Origin: an uncultured bacterium
GTDB lineage: Bacteria; Cyanobacteriota; Vampirovibrionia; Gastranaerophilales; Gastranaerophilaceae
Direction of reading: 5' to 3'
Length of the DNA stretch: 64,000 nucleotides
NCBI GenBank assembly: GCA_949298805.1
Contig: CASFXY010000001.1
Coordinates: 62,001 to 126,000 of the forward strand
The translations under genes and the position numbers were made by a program. The notes beneath the pieces are model-generated. The model saw only the letters and a list, made by a program, of their open reading frames with translations. It was not told the origin of the DNA and did not search any database. The number at the start of each line of letters is the position of its first letter. Positions within the stretch are counted from its first letter, which is position 1. Of this stretch, positions 28,142 to 36,056 are shown one piece after another.

Positions 28142-29405
28142 TGTAACCTCTTAAATCACTTGCCAGTTTGTGCGCCATTAGTCCCTCTTGCTGTGCAACT
28201 TCGGAGGCGATTTTTGAAAGTTCCCATGAGTGCTGCTTTGCAAGCATTTGATAGGTTTGAATTTTTATAAAATCAAATACGCTTAAACCGCCTGTATATC
28301 GTGCTGCCGAGTTTGTAGGAAGCACATGGTTTGTGCCCGAACAATAATCCCCGAATACTTCCGCACAATTGCTGCCAATAAATAAAGAGCCGTAATTGCT
28401 AAATTTGTCAAATAGTTTATCTGCATCTTTAAACATGAGTTCAAGATGTTCCGGTGCTCTCAAATCTGATATTTTTATTGCTTCATTTATATCTTTTGCA
28501 ATTATTGCAATGGATTTTTCAAAAGAAATTTTTGCTATATTTTTCGTACTAAGGGTTTCAAGTTGTTTATTTGCAGATTGAATTACATTTTGGGCAAATT
28601 TTTCACTAAAACATATTAAATATCCGCGTGCATCTTTGTCATGTTCGCATTGTGCCAGTATATCCGCGCTTACCAGTTCGGGATTTTGTTCATCATCTGC
28701 TATAATCAGCACTTCTGAAGGACCTGCTAAGAAATCTATATCGCACTTTCCGTAGATATATTTTTTTGCGAATGTTACATATTTGTTGCCCGGTCCTACA
28801 ATTTTATCAACAGCGCTTATTGTTTCGGTTCCGTAGGCAAACGCGCTAATGGCTTGTACACCGCCTAGTTTATATATTTTGTCTGCGCCTGCGAGTTTTG
28901 CGGCGACTATTGTTTGTGGTTTGATTTTTGGCGATGTAAGCATGATTTCTTTTACACCCGCGATTTTTGCCGGTATTGTTGTCATAAGTGCAGATGACGG
29001 CAGCGGGTAATTCCCTCCGGGAACATAGCACATTACCTTTTCAAGAGGTATAATTTTATGACCTAAATGAGAATTATTAATCTTTAAATCCAGATTTTTT
29101 ATGCATTTGAGTTGCTCTTTTGCAAAATTTGCAATATTTTGTGCGCACAAATTGAGTGCTTTTAATGTTTTTTCAGGAGTTAAATTAAAAGCTTCATCAA
29201 TTTCTTTGTCGCTTACCAAAAATTCATCAGGACTTACAAAATTTCCATCGCCAAATTTTCTTGAATATTCTATTATTGTGCTATTGCCATTTTTTTTAAT
29301 ATTTTCAATAATTTGTGCAACATTTTCAAGATTTTCAAGAGTGCTTGTTTTGTAAAAATCATGATTTTTATTATTTATAAGTTCATCCGAATGAATTATT
29401 TTCAT
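28131..29405 (-). CDS. hisD: Histidinol dehydrogenase
   Basis: 424 residues. Final two oxidations to L-histidine. YVPGGNYPLPSSALM, VGPGNKYVTFAKK, DFLAGPSEVLIIAD and DLRAPEHLELM are the family motifs; Gln and His zinc ligands lie in the QCEHD segment. It abuts the HisA-HisIE fusion gene with no intergenic base, forming a compact his operon with the acyltransferase as third gene. Confidence 0.96.
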   Translation of the reverse strand: MKIIHSDELINNKNHDFYKTSTLENLENVAQIIENIKKNGNSTIIEYSRKFGDGNFVSPDEFLVSDKEIDEAFNLTPEKTLKALNLCAQNIANFAKEQLKCIKNLDLKINNSHLGHKIIPLEKVMCYVPGGNYPLPSSALMTTIPAKIAGVKEIMLTSPKIKPQTIVAAKLAGADKIYKLGGVQAISAFAYGTETISAVDKIVGPGNKYVTFAKKYIYGKCDIDFLAGPSEVLIIADDEQNPELVSADILAQCEHDKDARGYLICFSEKFAQNVIQSANKQLETLSTKNIAKISFEKSIAIIAKDINEAIKISDLRAPEHLELMFKDADKLFDKFSNYGSLFIGSNCAEVFGDYCSGTNHVLPTNSAARYTGGLSVFDFIKIQTYQMLAKQHSWELSKIASEVAQQEGLMAHKLASDLRGYNEI

Positions 29406-30635
29406 TTATTTTGTCCTTGATGAAAGATTGTTTACTAAATCATCGAAACTAACATTATGCATTGCCATAAATACGAGCAAGTGATACATTAAATCCGCTG
29501 ATTCCCAACTCAAGCCGTCACCTAATTCAAAATTTACACTTTCAAAGGCTTCTTCCATTATTTTTCTTTTCAGGTAAAATTCGTCTTTAAAGAGCTTTGT
29601 TGTGTAAGATTTTTCGGGCATTTTTTCTTTTCTGTCTAAAATTAAGTCATAAAGTTCATTTATGCAAAAATCCCTGTCTTCAAAACAACTAAACCTATCA
29701 AGGTGGCAGGCATTACCTTTTTGATTTACTTTAAAGAGGATTGTATCCGCATCGCAGTCAAATCTGGCAGCAATTAACTCCTGCGTATTGCCGCTTGTTT
29801 CACCTTTTGTCCAAAGTTCGTTTCTTGAACGGCTAAAATATGTCGCCTTACCCTCATTCAGCGATTTTCTTAATGAGTCTTTGTTTGAATATGCAAGCAT
29901 TAGAACTTGCTTTGTCTTGACATCTTGCACAATTGTCGGTACAAGATTATTGCATTTTTCAAAGTCAATAATAGCTTCGAATGCATCTGTCAAGTTGATT
30001 TTCCCTGTATAAATTGACATCCCGAGTTGCGATGATATATTCATTTTTTCCAATTCTTTTATTTCATCTATGCTGGTGATGCCGCCTGCTGCAACTATTG
30101 GTTTTTTAGTAATTGTTCTAATTCGCCTAAAAGCTTCGATGTTAGTGCCGCCCAACATGCCTTCTTTTTCGACAATAGTGTATAAAAAGCCGCTGCAGTA
30201 GTTTTCAAAACGTTTTACATATTCTTCTGTTTTTATCTGAGTGTCTTTTTGCCAACCTTCAAGCGTAATATTTCCGTTTTTTGAGTCTATTGCAACTATT
30301 ATTTTATCTTTAGGCAATCCGCATAAAAATTCTTCGCTTGCTGCTGTACCTATGATAATTTTTTTTGCACCAAGTGCAAGCATTTTTTTAGCCTTTTCTT
30401 TTGTGCGTATACCGCCACCAACTCTGCAGGGCGCTATTTTACATATTTTTGCGATGAGTTCTTCATTGTCTTTACCTGTATTGGTGGCCGCATCTAAGTC
30501 AATTACTGCTATTTCGCCAAATCTTGCATAATATTTTGCAAGCTCTAAAACATCATCGCGTTCAAGCACCTTTTCTCTGCCTTGCTTTAGCTGCACTGCT
30601 TTTGAATTTAATATATCAATGCTCGGAATAAGCAT
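29406..30635 (-). CDS. HisA-HisI-HisE three-domain fusion
   Basis: 409 residues joining three steps of histidine synthesis in one chain. Residues 1-225 are a HisA isomerase barrel (IPSID with Asp7; VAIDSKNG with Asp117; AAGGITSID). Residues 231-320 are HisI cyclohydrolase (SRSRNELWTKGETSGN, DCD at 293-295, C310-H311, C317). Residues 326-409 are HisE pyrophosphohydrolase (REE-like EEAFE at 361, Asp381). The second HisA phosphate loop reads QLGMSIYTG rather than the usual VGxAL form, and KDG is KEG. GAGAGG precedes the ATG. Catalytic order is HisE, HisI, HisA, the reverse of the domain order. Confidence 0.92.
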   Translation of the reverse strand: MLIPSIDILNSKAVQLKQGREKVLERDDVLELAKYYARFGEIAVIDLDAATNTGKDNEELIAKICKIAPCRVGGGIRTKEKAKKMLALGAKKIIIGTAASEEFLCGLPKDKIIVAIDSKNGNITLEGWQKDTQIKTEEYVKRFENYCSGFLYTIVEKEGMLGGTNIEAFRRIRTITKKPIVAAGGITSIDEIKELEKMNISSQLGMSIYTGKINLTDAFEAIIDFEKCNNLVPTIVQDVKTKQVLMLAYSNKDSLRKSLNEGKATYFSRSRNELWTKGETSGNTQELIAARFDCDADTILFKVNQKGNACHLDRFSCFEDRDFCINELYDLILDRKEKMPEKSYTTKLFKDEFYLKRKIMEEAFESVNFELGDGLSWESADLMYHLLVFMAMHNVSFDDLVNNLSSRTK

Positions 30636-30681
30636 AATAACCTCTCTTATTGTTTACATGTTTAATTATATGATAAAAAAT

Positions 30682-31689
30682 TTATAACACATAATTATCT
30701 ATGACACTCCAGTTGAAATGAATATCATCGTTATTTAATTCTTTGCTTTGCATGAATTCTGCGAATTTTGAGTTGTAATCCTCCGGCTTTCTTTCGACTG
30801 AAATATTTGTCAATTTAAACTCATTACAAAGGTTTTCAACTTTTATATCATAAGGCAGTGCAAAAACTTTTATGTTATATTTTAGTCCCAAAAGGCAAGC
30901 ATGAAAACGCATTGCAAAAAGACAGTCAAGATGAGAAAAAGCGGTTACTATTGATTTTATTGAATTATCTGTAATTATTTCATGTTTTATTTGTGGCCAT
31001 TGGAGTTTTAATTCTTTTTCAAATTTATAACATATTTTTAAATCTTGAGGATTTTGAAATGAGAATATTATAATTTTTCTATCTGAAAAGTATAGCCCAA
31101 TATATTTGACAAGAGTTTTAATGAAGTCTGGATGCATTTTTGCATAATCACGAAGTTGTATGCCTACATATCTTTGGTTTTCTCTGTGTAATATCGGTAT
31201 GTCCCAAGCAGGATCTTCGACAAATCTTGATTTTATTTTCCATTTTCCGAGCAGTTTGTAACTTTTTGAATCCCTTACGGTTACAAGGTTACAAAGTCTT
31301 AGTGTTAATTTTGTTAAAGTAATCCAAAAATTACCACTTATTGGTCCTATACCCTGCGCAAAGATTATTACTTTTTTAAACATCAGTTTTGCAAGCAATA
31401 TAATAAGTATGTAATATAAAAGGCTTAGGTTGCTTGTGGCATTTTGTAAAAGACTGCCCCCGCCGCTTATAAGATAGTCGCATTTTGAAATTTCTTTTAT
31501 AATTTCAATAGGATTTTTATAATTTGCGCTGTTAACTTTAAATTGTTTTTTTGTTTTTGTGGGGTTTGATGACAATGCTGATACTTCAAAACCTTTTGCC
31601 TTGAGGTGTCTTGTCAGCATGGCAAAAATAACATCGTCGCCAAAGTTTGAAAAACCTATGTATCCTGATATAAGTACTTTTTTAGCCAT
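30682..31689 (-). CDS. csaB: Polysaccharide pyruvyltransferase, CsaB type
   Basis: 335 residues. The N-terminal SGYIGFSNFGDDVIFAML, LISGGGSLLQNATSNLSLLYY and FAQGIGPISG blocks, with the C-terminal AMRFHACLLGL carrying the catalytic-type Arg-His, match CsaB. CsaB puts ketal pyruvate on a wall-linked polysaccharide so that SLH-domain proteins can bind it. The gene overlaps the upstream PfkB-type gene by 8 bp. Works logically with the TagA-type transferase at 4833. Confidence 0.88.
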   Translation of the reverse strand: MAKKVLISGYIGFSNFGDDVIFAMLTRHLKAKGFEVSALSSNPTKTKKQFKVNSANYKNPIEIIKEISKCDYLISGGGSLLQNATSNLSLLYYILIILLAKLMFKKVIIFAQGIGPISGNFWITLTKLTLRLCNLVTVRDSKSYKLLGKWKIKSRFVEDPAWDIPILHRENQRYVGIQLRDYAKMHPDFIKTLVKYIGLYFSDRKIIIFSFQNPQDLKICYKFEKELKLQWPQIKHEIITDNSIKSIVTAFSHLDCLFAMRFHACLLGLKYNIKVFALPYDIKVENLCNEFKLTNISVERKPEDYNSKFAEFMQSKELNNDDIHFNWSVIDNYVL

Positions 31690-32620
31690 AAATCTCGTTA
31701 AATAATTTTTCTGTTTCTATCCTGTTTGGTATTGATTTTATTGCGCCAACATTGCGAATTTGCAAAATTGATAATGAATTTGCAAGCTGCGCACATTTTA
31801 TTGTATCATAACCTTTCAAAAAATAATTTAAAAACGCGCCGTTAAATGCAGCCTCCCAACCTGTCGGGTCAACAATATTTATATCTTCATATTTGATAAA
31901 AGTATATTTCGAGGTATTTGTTACGTGTAATCCGTTTTTGTGTTCCCTTATAACATTTATCTTTATAGCGCTGTCCGCCAATATCTTTTGTACCTTATCG
32001 GCACTTGCAGTATCAAACAGTGCAGGAGTGTCGGATTTTGTGTTTAAAAAGATAATATCTATGTAATTTTGTACTTCTTCAAAATATTCTTTTGCTTCTT
32101 CAGGCGTGCTGACTTTTGGTGAAAAATTCGGATCATAGGCAACCCAGATACCGTTTTCATTTGCATATTTAAAAATTTCTCTTACAACTTCCCTTACGCT
32201 TAAAGATAATGATTGAACAAACCCTGTTGCATATACGCATTTTACATTCTTTATGTAATCAAAGTTTATGTCTTCAATGTTTAAACTCATTGCAGCAGTT
32301 TTTCTTCTGTAAAATACAAACTCGCTTTTGCTATCTTTTTTCCCTACAAAATACAGTCCGTTTTGACCTTGAGTAAGTTTAATTTGTGAAACGTCAAGCC
32401 CCTCAGAATCCCAGGCATCAAGTAAATATTCACAGAAATTATCATTGCCGAGTTTTGTAATATATCCTGCGCTTGAACCGCACCTTAATGCAGCAATTGC
32501 TGTGCCAAGTGAATCTCCGCCATAATATTTATCAAATATTTGAGCAAATTTTAAAGAAGTGTTGCTGGACAGTTCAACTAAACCTTCTCCTATTGTAATA
32601 ATGTCTAAATTTTCAAACAT
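31682..32620 (-). CDS. PfkB-fold sugar kinase homologue with altered active site
   Basis: 312 residues from the ATG at 32620 (IITIGEGLVELS just after the start is the usual KDG-kinase opening). An in-frame ATG at 32674 would add 18 residues that do not resemble the family. The C-terminal signature, normally DTTGAGD, reads DPTGWEA (251-257), so the catalytic Asp is Ala and the anion-hole GAG is GWE. The second motif NxxE is NTKSD. The fold is otherwise intact (YYGGDSLGTA, AFNGAFL). This suggests a non-kinase or sensor role. Same operon as csaB. Confidence 0.8.
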   Translation of the reverse strand: MFENLDIITIGEGLVELSSNTSLKFAQIFDKYYGGDSLGTAIAALRCGSSAGYITKLGNDNFCEYLLDAWDSEGLDVSQIKLTQGQNGLYFVGKKDSKSEFVFYRRKTAAMSLNIEDINFDYIKNVKCVYATGFVQSLSLSVREVVREIFKYANENGIWVAYDPNFSPKVSTPEEAKEYFEEVQNYIDIIFLNTKSDTPALFDTASADKVQKILADSAIKINVIREHKNGLHVTNTSKYTFIKYEDINIVDPTGWEAAFNGAFLNYFLKGYDTIKCAQLANSLSILQIRNVGAIKSIPNRIETEKLFNEIYG

Positions 32621-32688
32621 ATTTTTTTTGTAACACACATCCGGCATTTGGTCAAAATTGTTAAGCAATGGCATTTGTTTTGAATTTG

Positions 32689-32697
32689 TGCTATATA
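32689..32697 (+). promoter_or_regulatory. Extended -10 promoter, near-leaderless (SDR gene)
   Basis: TGCTATATA with 7 nt to the ATG at 32705. No ribosome-binding site. Confidence 0.45.
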
Positions 32698-32704
32698 TTT
32701 TTTT

Positions 32705-33508
32705 ATGAATAAAAATGTTTTAGTCATTGCAGGCAGTTCGCAAATTGGTTTTGAAGCCGTAAAGTTAATGCTTGATGGGGGTTTTAAAGTATATTTTACT
32801 TCGCGTTCTGATGTTGATTTTAAGCATGAAAATCTCTTTAAATATAAGCTTGATGTATGTTCGCTCAATTCTTTTGAAGAACTAAAAGAAAGTTTAAAGG
32901 GTATCAATTTTTATGCAATTGTGAATAATGCAGGTTGCGTTGTTGCTTCGCCCGTCGAATTTTTAGATGAAAATGAGCTTAAGCGTCAACTGGATGTCAA
33001 TCTGTTTGGACTTTTAAGGATTATTAAATATTTTTCCGGTCAGCTTGACGATAATGGCAGGATAATAAATATTAGCTCCATGGCTTCTTATGGTGTTTAT
33101 CCTTTTTTATCTCCTTACTGTTTATCAAAGGCTGCTTCTGATATTTTATTAAGGGCTTATTCAAATGAAAGAGGTACCAAGTATGTTTCCGTTCGCCCCG
33201 GGGCGATAAGGACTAAGTTTTGGACACAGAGTATTGAGCAAAATAAAGAAAATTTTAAAAATTTTAGCGGTAAATATGAGAAGATAGGCTTGTATATGTT
33301 AGAAAATGCAAAAAAGAATTCTTGCCAGGCACTCGAGCCATTTTTTGTCGGAAAGGCAGTGTACAAAGCCTTATGTTCAAAAAATCCAAAGCCCGTGATT
33401 AATGTTGGTTTTGATGCTCATATTTGCGCTTTTGTTGCAAAATTCTTGAGTGAATCTTTGGTAAATAAGATAGTTAGAAGTACACTGAAATTAAAATTAC
33501 ATGGATAA
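32705..33508 (+). CDS. Short-chain dehydrogenase/reductase
   Basis: 267 residues. Classical SDR: GSSQIG (10-15) binds NAD(P), NNAG at 74-77, catalytic Ser125 and the Y138-x3-K142 pair (YCLSK), with SVRPGAI after it. The coenzyme loop lacks the usual GxxxGxG third Gly (Ser-Ser-Gln-Ile-Gly), a small change. Substrate unknown. It overlaps the following radical SAM gene by 8 bp, so the two probably act together. Confidence 0.88.
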   Translation: MNKNVLVIAGSSQIGFEAVKLMLDGGFKVYFTSRSDVDFKHENLFKYKLDVCSLNSFEELKESLKGINFYAIVNNAGCVVASPVEFLDENELKRQLDVNLFGLLRIIKYFSGQLDDNGRIINISSMASYGVYPFLSPYCLSKAASDILLRAYSNERGTKYVSVRPGAIRTKFWTQSIEQNKENFKNFSGKYEKIGLYMLENAKKNSCQALEPFFVGKAVYKALCSKNPKPVINVGFDAHICAFVAKFLSESLVNKIVRSTLKLKLHG

Positions 33509-34907
33509 GAAAAAGGTTTATTTAATATATCCGCCTTCCCCTGTTATGAACAGGGAGGAACGTTGTCAGCAGCCTACGGATGATTTAATAGTTATTCCTC
33601 CGCTGCCCCCTTCTGATTTGCTTTATCTTGCTTCAATCTGTCGCCAAAAAGGTTTTGAGCCTTATGTTAAAGATTATTCTTTTTTTAAGCAATCTTTAGA
33701 TGATTTAAAAAATGATTTACTTAAAATTGAGCCTAAATATGTTGTAGCTAATGTTGCTACGCCAACACTAAAAAGTGATTTACAATCGCTTAAAATTGCT
33801 AAAGATTTATTTGGCGATAAAGTTGTAACCGTCGCCAAGGGTGCCCATTTTCTTTTCTTGGCAAAAGAAACCATGCAAGCTAACGAATTTATTGATATCG
33901 CAATTTGTTCCGAGTGCGAGCTTACCTTTGCAGAAATTTTGGACGGTGTGGCATTATCGGATGTTAAAGGTATTTGCTACAGACATGACAGTGATATAAT
34001 TCAAACAATGCAGCGACCCTTTAATGATAATCTGGATGAATTACCATACCCCGCAAGGGATTTGATTGACAATTCATTGTATGTTCGTCCGGATAATGGT
34101 AAAATGCAAGCCGTTATTAAAGTTTCCCGAGGATGTCCATATAATTGTTTCTTTTGTCTTGCAACTCCACTAAATGGCAGGATTGTTAGAAGGCGCAGTG
34201 CTGAGAATATTCTTGGCGAGATTAGAGAGTGTGTTGAAAAATATAATATTAGAAATTTTATTTTTTGGTCTGATATTTTCAATTTAGATAAGGAATGGGT
34301 AAGAGAACTTTGTAGAAAAATAATTGATTCTAAGCTGAAAATTACTTTTTCTGCAAATACTCGTGCTGACAGTGCCGATGTTGAAACAATTAAGCTTATG
34401 AAAAAAGCAGGCTGCAGACTTGTTTCAATCGGAATAGAAAGCGGCTCGCAGTATATGCTTGATAAAATGGGTAAAAAAATTACACTTTCTCAAATTAAAA
34501 ATACAATTAGAGCATTTAAAAAATGCGGAATACAAATATATGCATATTATGTTGTCGGATTGCCTTGGGAGACAAAAGAAACTGCATTAGAAACTCTTGA
34601 ATTTGCAAAGTCCCTGAATACCGAGTATGTAAGCTTTTATACTGCTGCTGCGCTTGTTGGAACAAGGTTTTATGATTATGTTGAAAATAATTCATTAGGT
34701 GAATTAAATTATGAGCGCCCTTATTATTACCCCAGTGTAAAAGCACATAATCTTGATTTAGATGAAATCTTTGAGCTGCATAAAAGTTTGGTAAAAGGTT
34801 ATTATTTAAGGCCTGTATATATCTTAAAAATGCTTTTTTCAATTCGTTCTTTTACGCAGTTAAAAAATTATATAAAAGCAGGATTGAGAATATTAAATCG
34901 ACATTAA
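33501..34907 (+). CDS. B12-binding-domain radical SAM protein
   Basis: 468 residues. An N-terminal B12-binding-like alpha/beta domain (YLIYPPSPVMNREERCQQP opens it; to about 170) precedes a radical SAM barrel with SRGCPYNCFFC (CxxxCxxC) and SIGIESGSQYMLDKMGK. The C-terminal 90 residues are helical. The family includes hopanoid and lipid modifying enzymes and P-methylases; the substrate here is unknown. The N-terminal domain lacks a clear DxHxxG motif, so cobalamin may bind without His ligation. Translationally linked to the SDR. Confidence 0.85.
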   Translation: MDKKKVYLIYPPSPVMNREERCQQPTDDLIVIPPLPPSDLLYLASICRQKGFEPYVKDYSFFKQSLDDLKNDLLKIEPKYVVANVATPTLKSDLQSLKIAKDLFGDKVVTVAKGAHFLFLAKETMQANEFIDIAICSECELTFAEILDGVALSDVKGICYRHDSDIIQTMQRPFNDNLDELPYPARDLIDNSLYVRPDNGKMQAVIKVSRGCPYNCFFCLATPLNGRIVRRRSAENILGEIRECVEKYNIRNFIFWSDIFNLDKEWVRELCRKIIDSKLKITFSANTRADSADVETIKLMKKAGCRLVSIGIESGSQYMLDKMGKKITLSQIKNTIRAFKKCGIQIYAYYVVGLPWETKETALETLEFAKSLNTEYVSFYTAAALVGTRFYDYVENNSLGELNYERPYYYPSVKAHNLDLDEIFELHKSLVKGYYLRPVYILKMLFSIRSFTQLKNYIKAGLRILNRH

Positions 34908-34955
34908 GAAACAAAATGCTTCTCTTTAAAGTCTTATTTTTTGAGGAGAGTTATT

Positions 34956-35285
34956 ATGGATGACATTTTAAATACTTACATATACGAGGTAAAAAAAGGT
35001 ACTAAGCCAATAGCACTTATTACTGTCTTTTCTGTTTTAAGTGATAAATTTATTTCTAAAATCAAAAAAAATAAACTTGCTTTTTGTGTCCAAAATATTG
35101 GAGATAAATGTAATATTTTTTTTGGTAAAAAGGAGTGTATCGATACTATCGCTACTTTTCTAAATAAAGACTTATCAAAATTAACACCGCAGGAAGATTT
35201 TATTCTTGGTATACTATTGGGATATAATCGTATTGAACAGTGTAAGAGATATTTGAATAAATTAAATTTATACCCGCTCGGGTAG
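34956..35285 (+). CDS. DUF2023-like protein
   Basis: 109 residues, no TM or signal. The segments KCNIFFGKKECIDTIATF and LTPQEDFILGILLGYNR followed by EQCKRYL match the small domain family DUF2023, whose function is unknown. The ATG at 34956 is supported by GAGGAGAG 6 nt upstream. A ferredoxin gene follows 63 bp later, consistent with a redox or metal link, though that is inference. Confidence 0.65.
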   Translation: MDDILNTYIYEVKKGTKPIALITVFSVLSDKFISKIKKNKLAFCVQNIGDKCNIFFGKKECIDTIATFLNKDLSKLTPQEDFILGILLGYNRIEQCKRYLNKLNLYPLG

Positions 35286-35348
35286 TTTAATATATATGAC
35301 AATTATATTTTAATATATCTTGTGACATTGAGTGACAAGGAGATAAAA

Positions 35349-35531
35349 ATGATAGTTTCAATAATGGACGGCTGCACTGCTTGTGGTGCCTGTGAGGCAA
35401 TTAGCCCCGAGGTATTCAAAGTTGATACAATTGCCCATGTAAATGAATCAAAGATTGCCGGTAATGAGCAAGATTGCATTGATGCAGCTCTTATATGCCC
35501 GGTTAATGCAATTTGGGTTGAAGATATTTAA
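35349..35531 (+). CDS. Single-cluster [4Fe-4S] ferredoxin
   Basis: 60 residues, an acidic electron carrier. C-x2-C-x2-C at the start (CTACGAC) and a distant CP (LICPVNAI) ligate one [4Fe-4S]; an additional Cys in QDC may form the disulfide seen in monocluster ferredoxins. The ATG at 35349 follows AAGGAG with 6 nt spacing. Possible electron donor for the radical SAM or CFeSP enzymes of the region. Confidence 0.92.
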   Translation: MIVSIMDGCTACGACEAISPEVFKVDTIAHVNESKIAGNEQDCIDAALICPVNAIWVEDI

Positions 35532-35535
35532 TGAC

Positions 35536-35554
35536 AAGGGGCTATATGCCCCTT
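35536..35554 (+). terminator. Weak hairpin after the ferredoxin gene
   Basis: AAGGGGC-TATAT-GCCCCTT, a 7-bp GC-rich stem placed 4 bp after the stop. The T tract is poor (ATTTAGT), so termination may be partial or Rho-assisted. Confidence 0.5.
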
Positions 35555-35642
35555 ATTTAGTATATTTGATTGATTTTTATCTGTAATACCTTGCAAATAG
35601 CTTGTGTCGGGGTTAAAATTATTAAATAAGGAGAAGTGGAAT

Positions 35643-36056
35643 ATGAAAAAAATTGTATTGTCATTATCGGCTTTGTTGTTTATTTGTGGGGCATCTTTTG
35701 CGCAAGATGCAGTTTTTCAGTCTATGGATACTGTTGAAGAAGCACCAAAAGTTAGCTTGGAACCTGTAGGCGACGTTGCGCCCGCTGCTAAAACTGCTAC
35801 TGTTACAGGTAGCATTCAGGAAGAAAGTTTCAAAAAGGCTATAACAAATCTTGATGATGCTTCGGCAGAAATCAGAGAACAGCTTATTAATTACAATTCT
35901 CTTTTAACTGCAGCACAAGCCAAAGAAGACGAAATTGCAGCAGAAGTTAAAGCTTTAAAGAAAAACGTAAGTCAAACAAAGAAGAAGTTAAAAAACATCG
36001 AGAAATCAAAAAAATATATTAACTCAAGTTTTGACGAGCAAAAGACTAATAATTAA
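35643..36056 (+). CDS. Exported coiled-coil protein
   Basis: 137 residues. A signal peptide (MKKIVLSLSALLFICGASFA, cleavage after AFA/Q) is followed by an Ala/Pro/Val linker and a C-terminal helix with heptads (about 80-130, KALKKNVSQTKKKLKNIEK). The ATG at 35643 is supported by AAGGAG 9 nt upstream. Likely periplasmic; no known family. Its stop shares a TTAA with recJ. Confidence 0.8.
   Translation: MKKIVLSLSALLFICGASFAQDAVFQSMDTVEEAPKVSLEPVGDVAPAAKTATVTGSIQEESFKKAITNLDDASAEIREQLINYNSLLTAAQAKEDEIAAEVKALKKNVSQTKKKLKNIEKSKKYINSSFDEQKTNN

Noticed and set aside
31682-32674. Frameshift or sequencing error as the cause of the altered PfkB motif
   Set aside because: The reading frame stays open on both sides and flanking family residues are in register, so substitution is the simpler reading.
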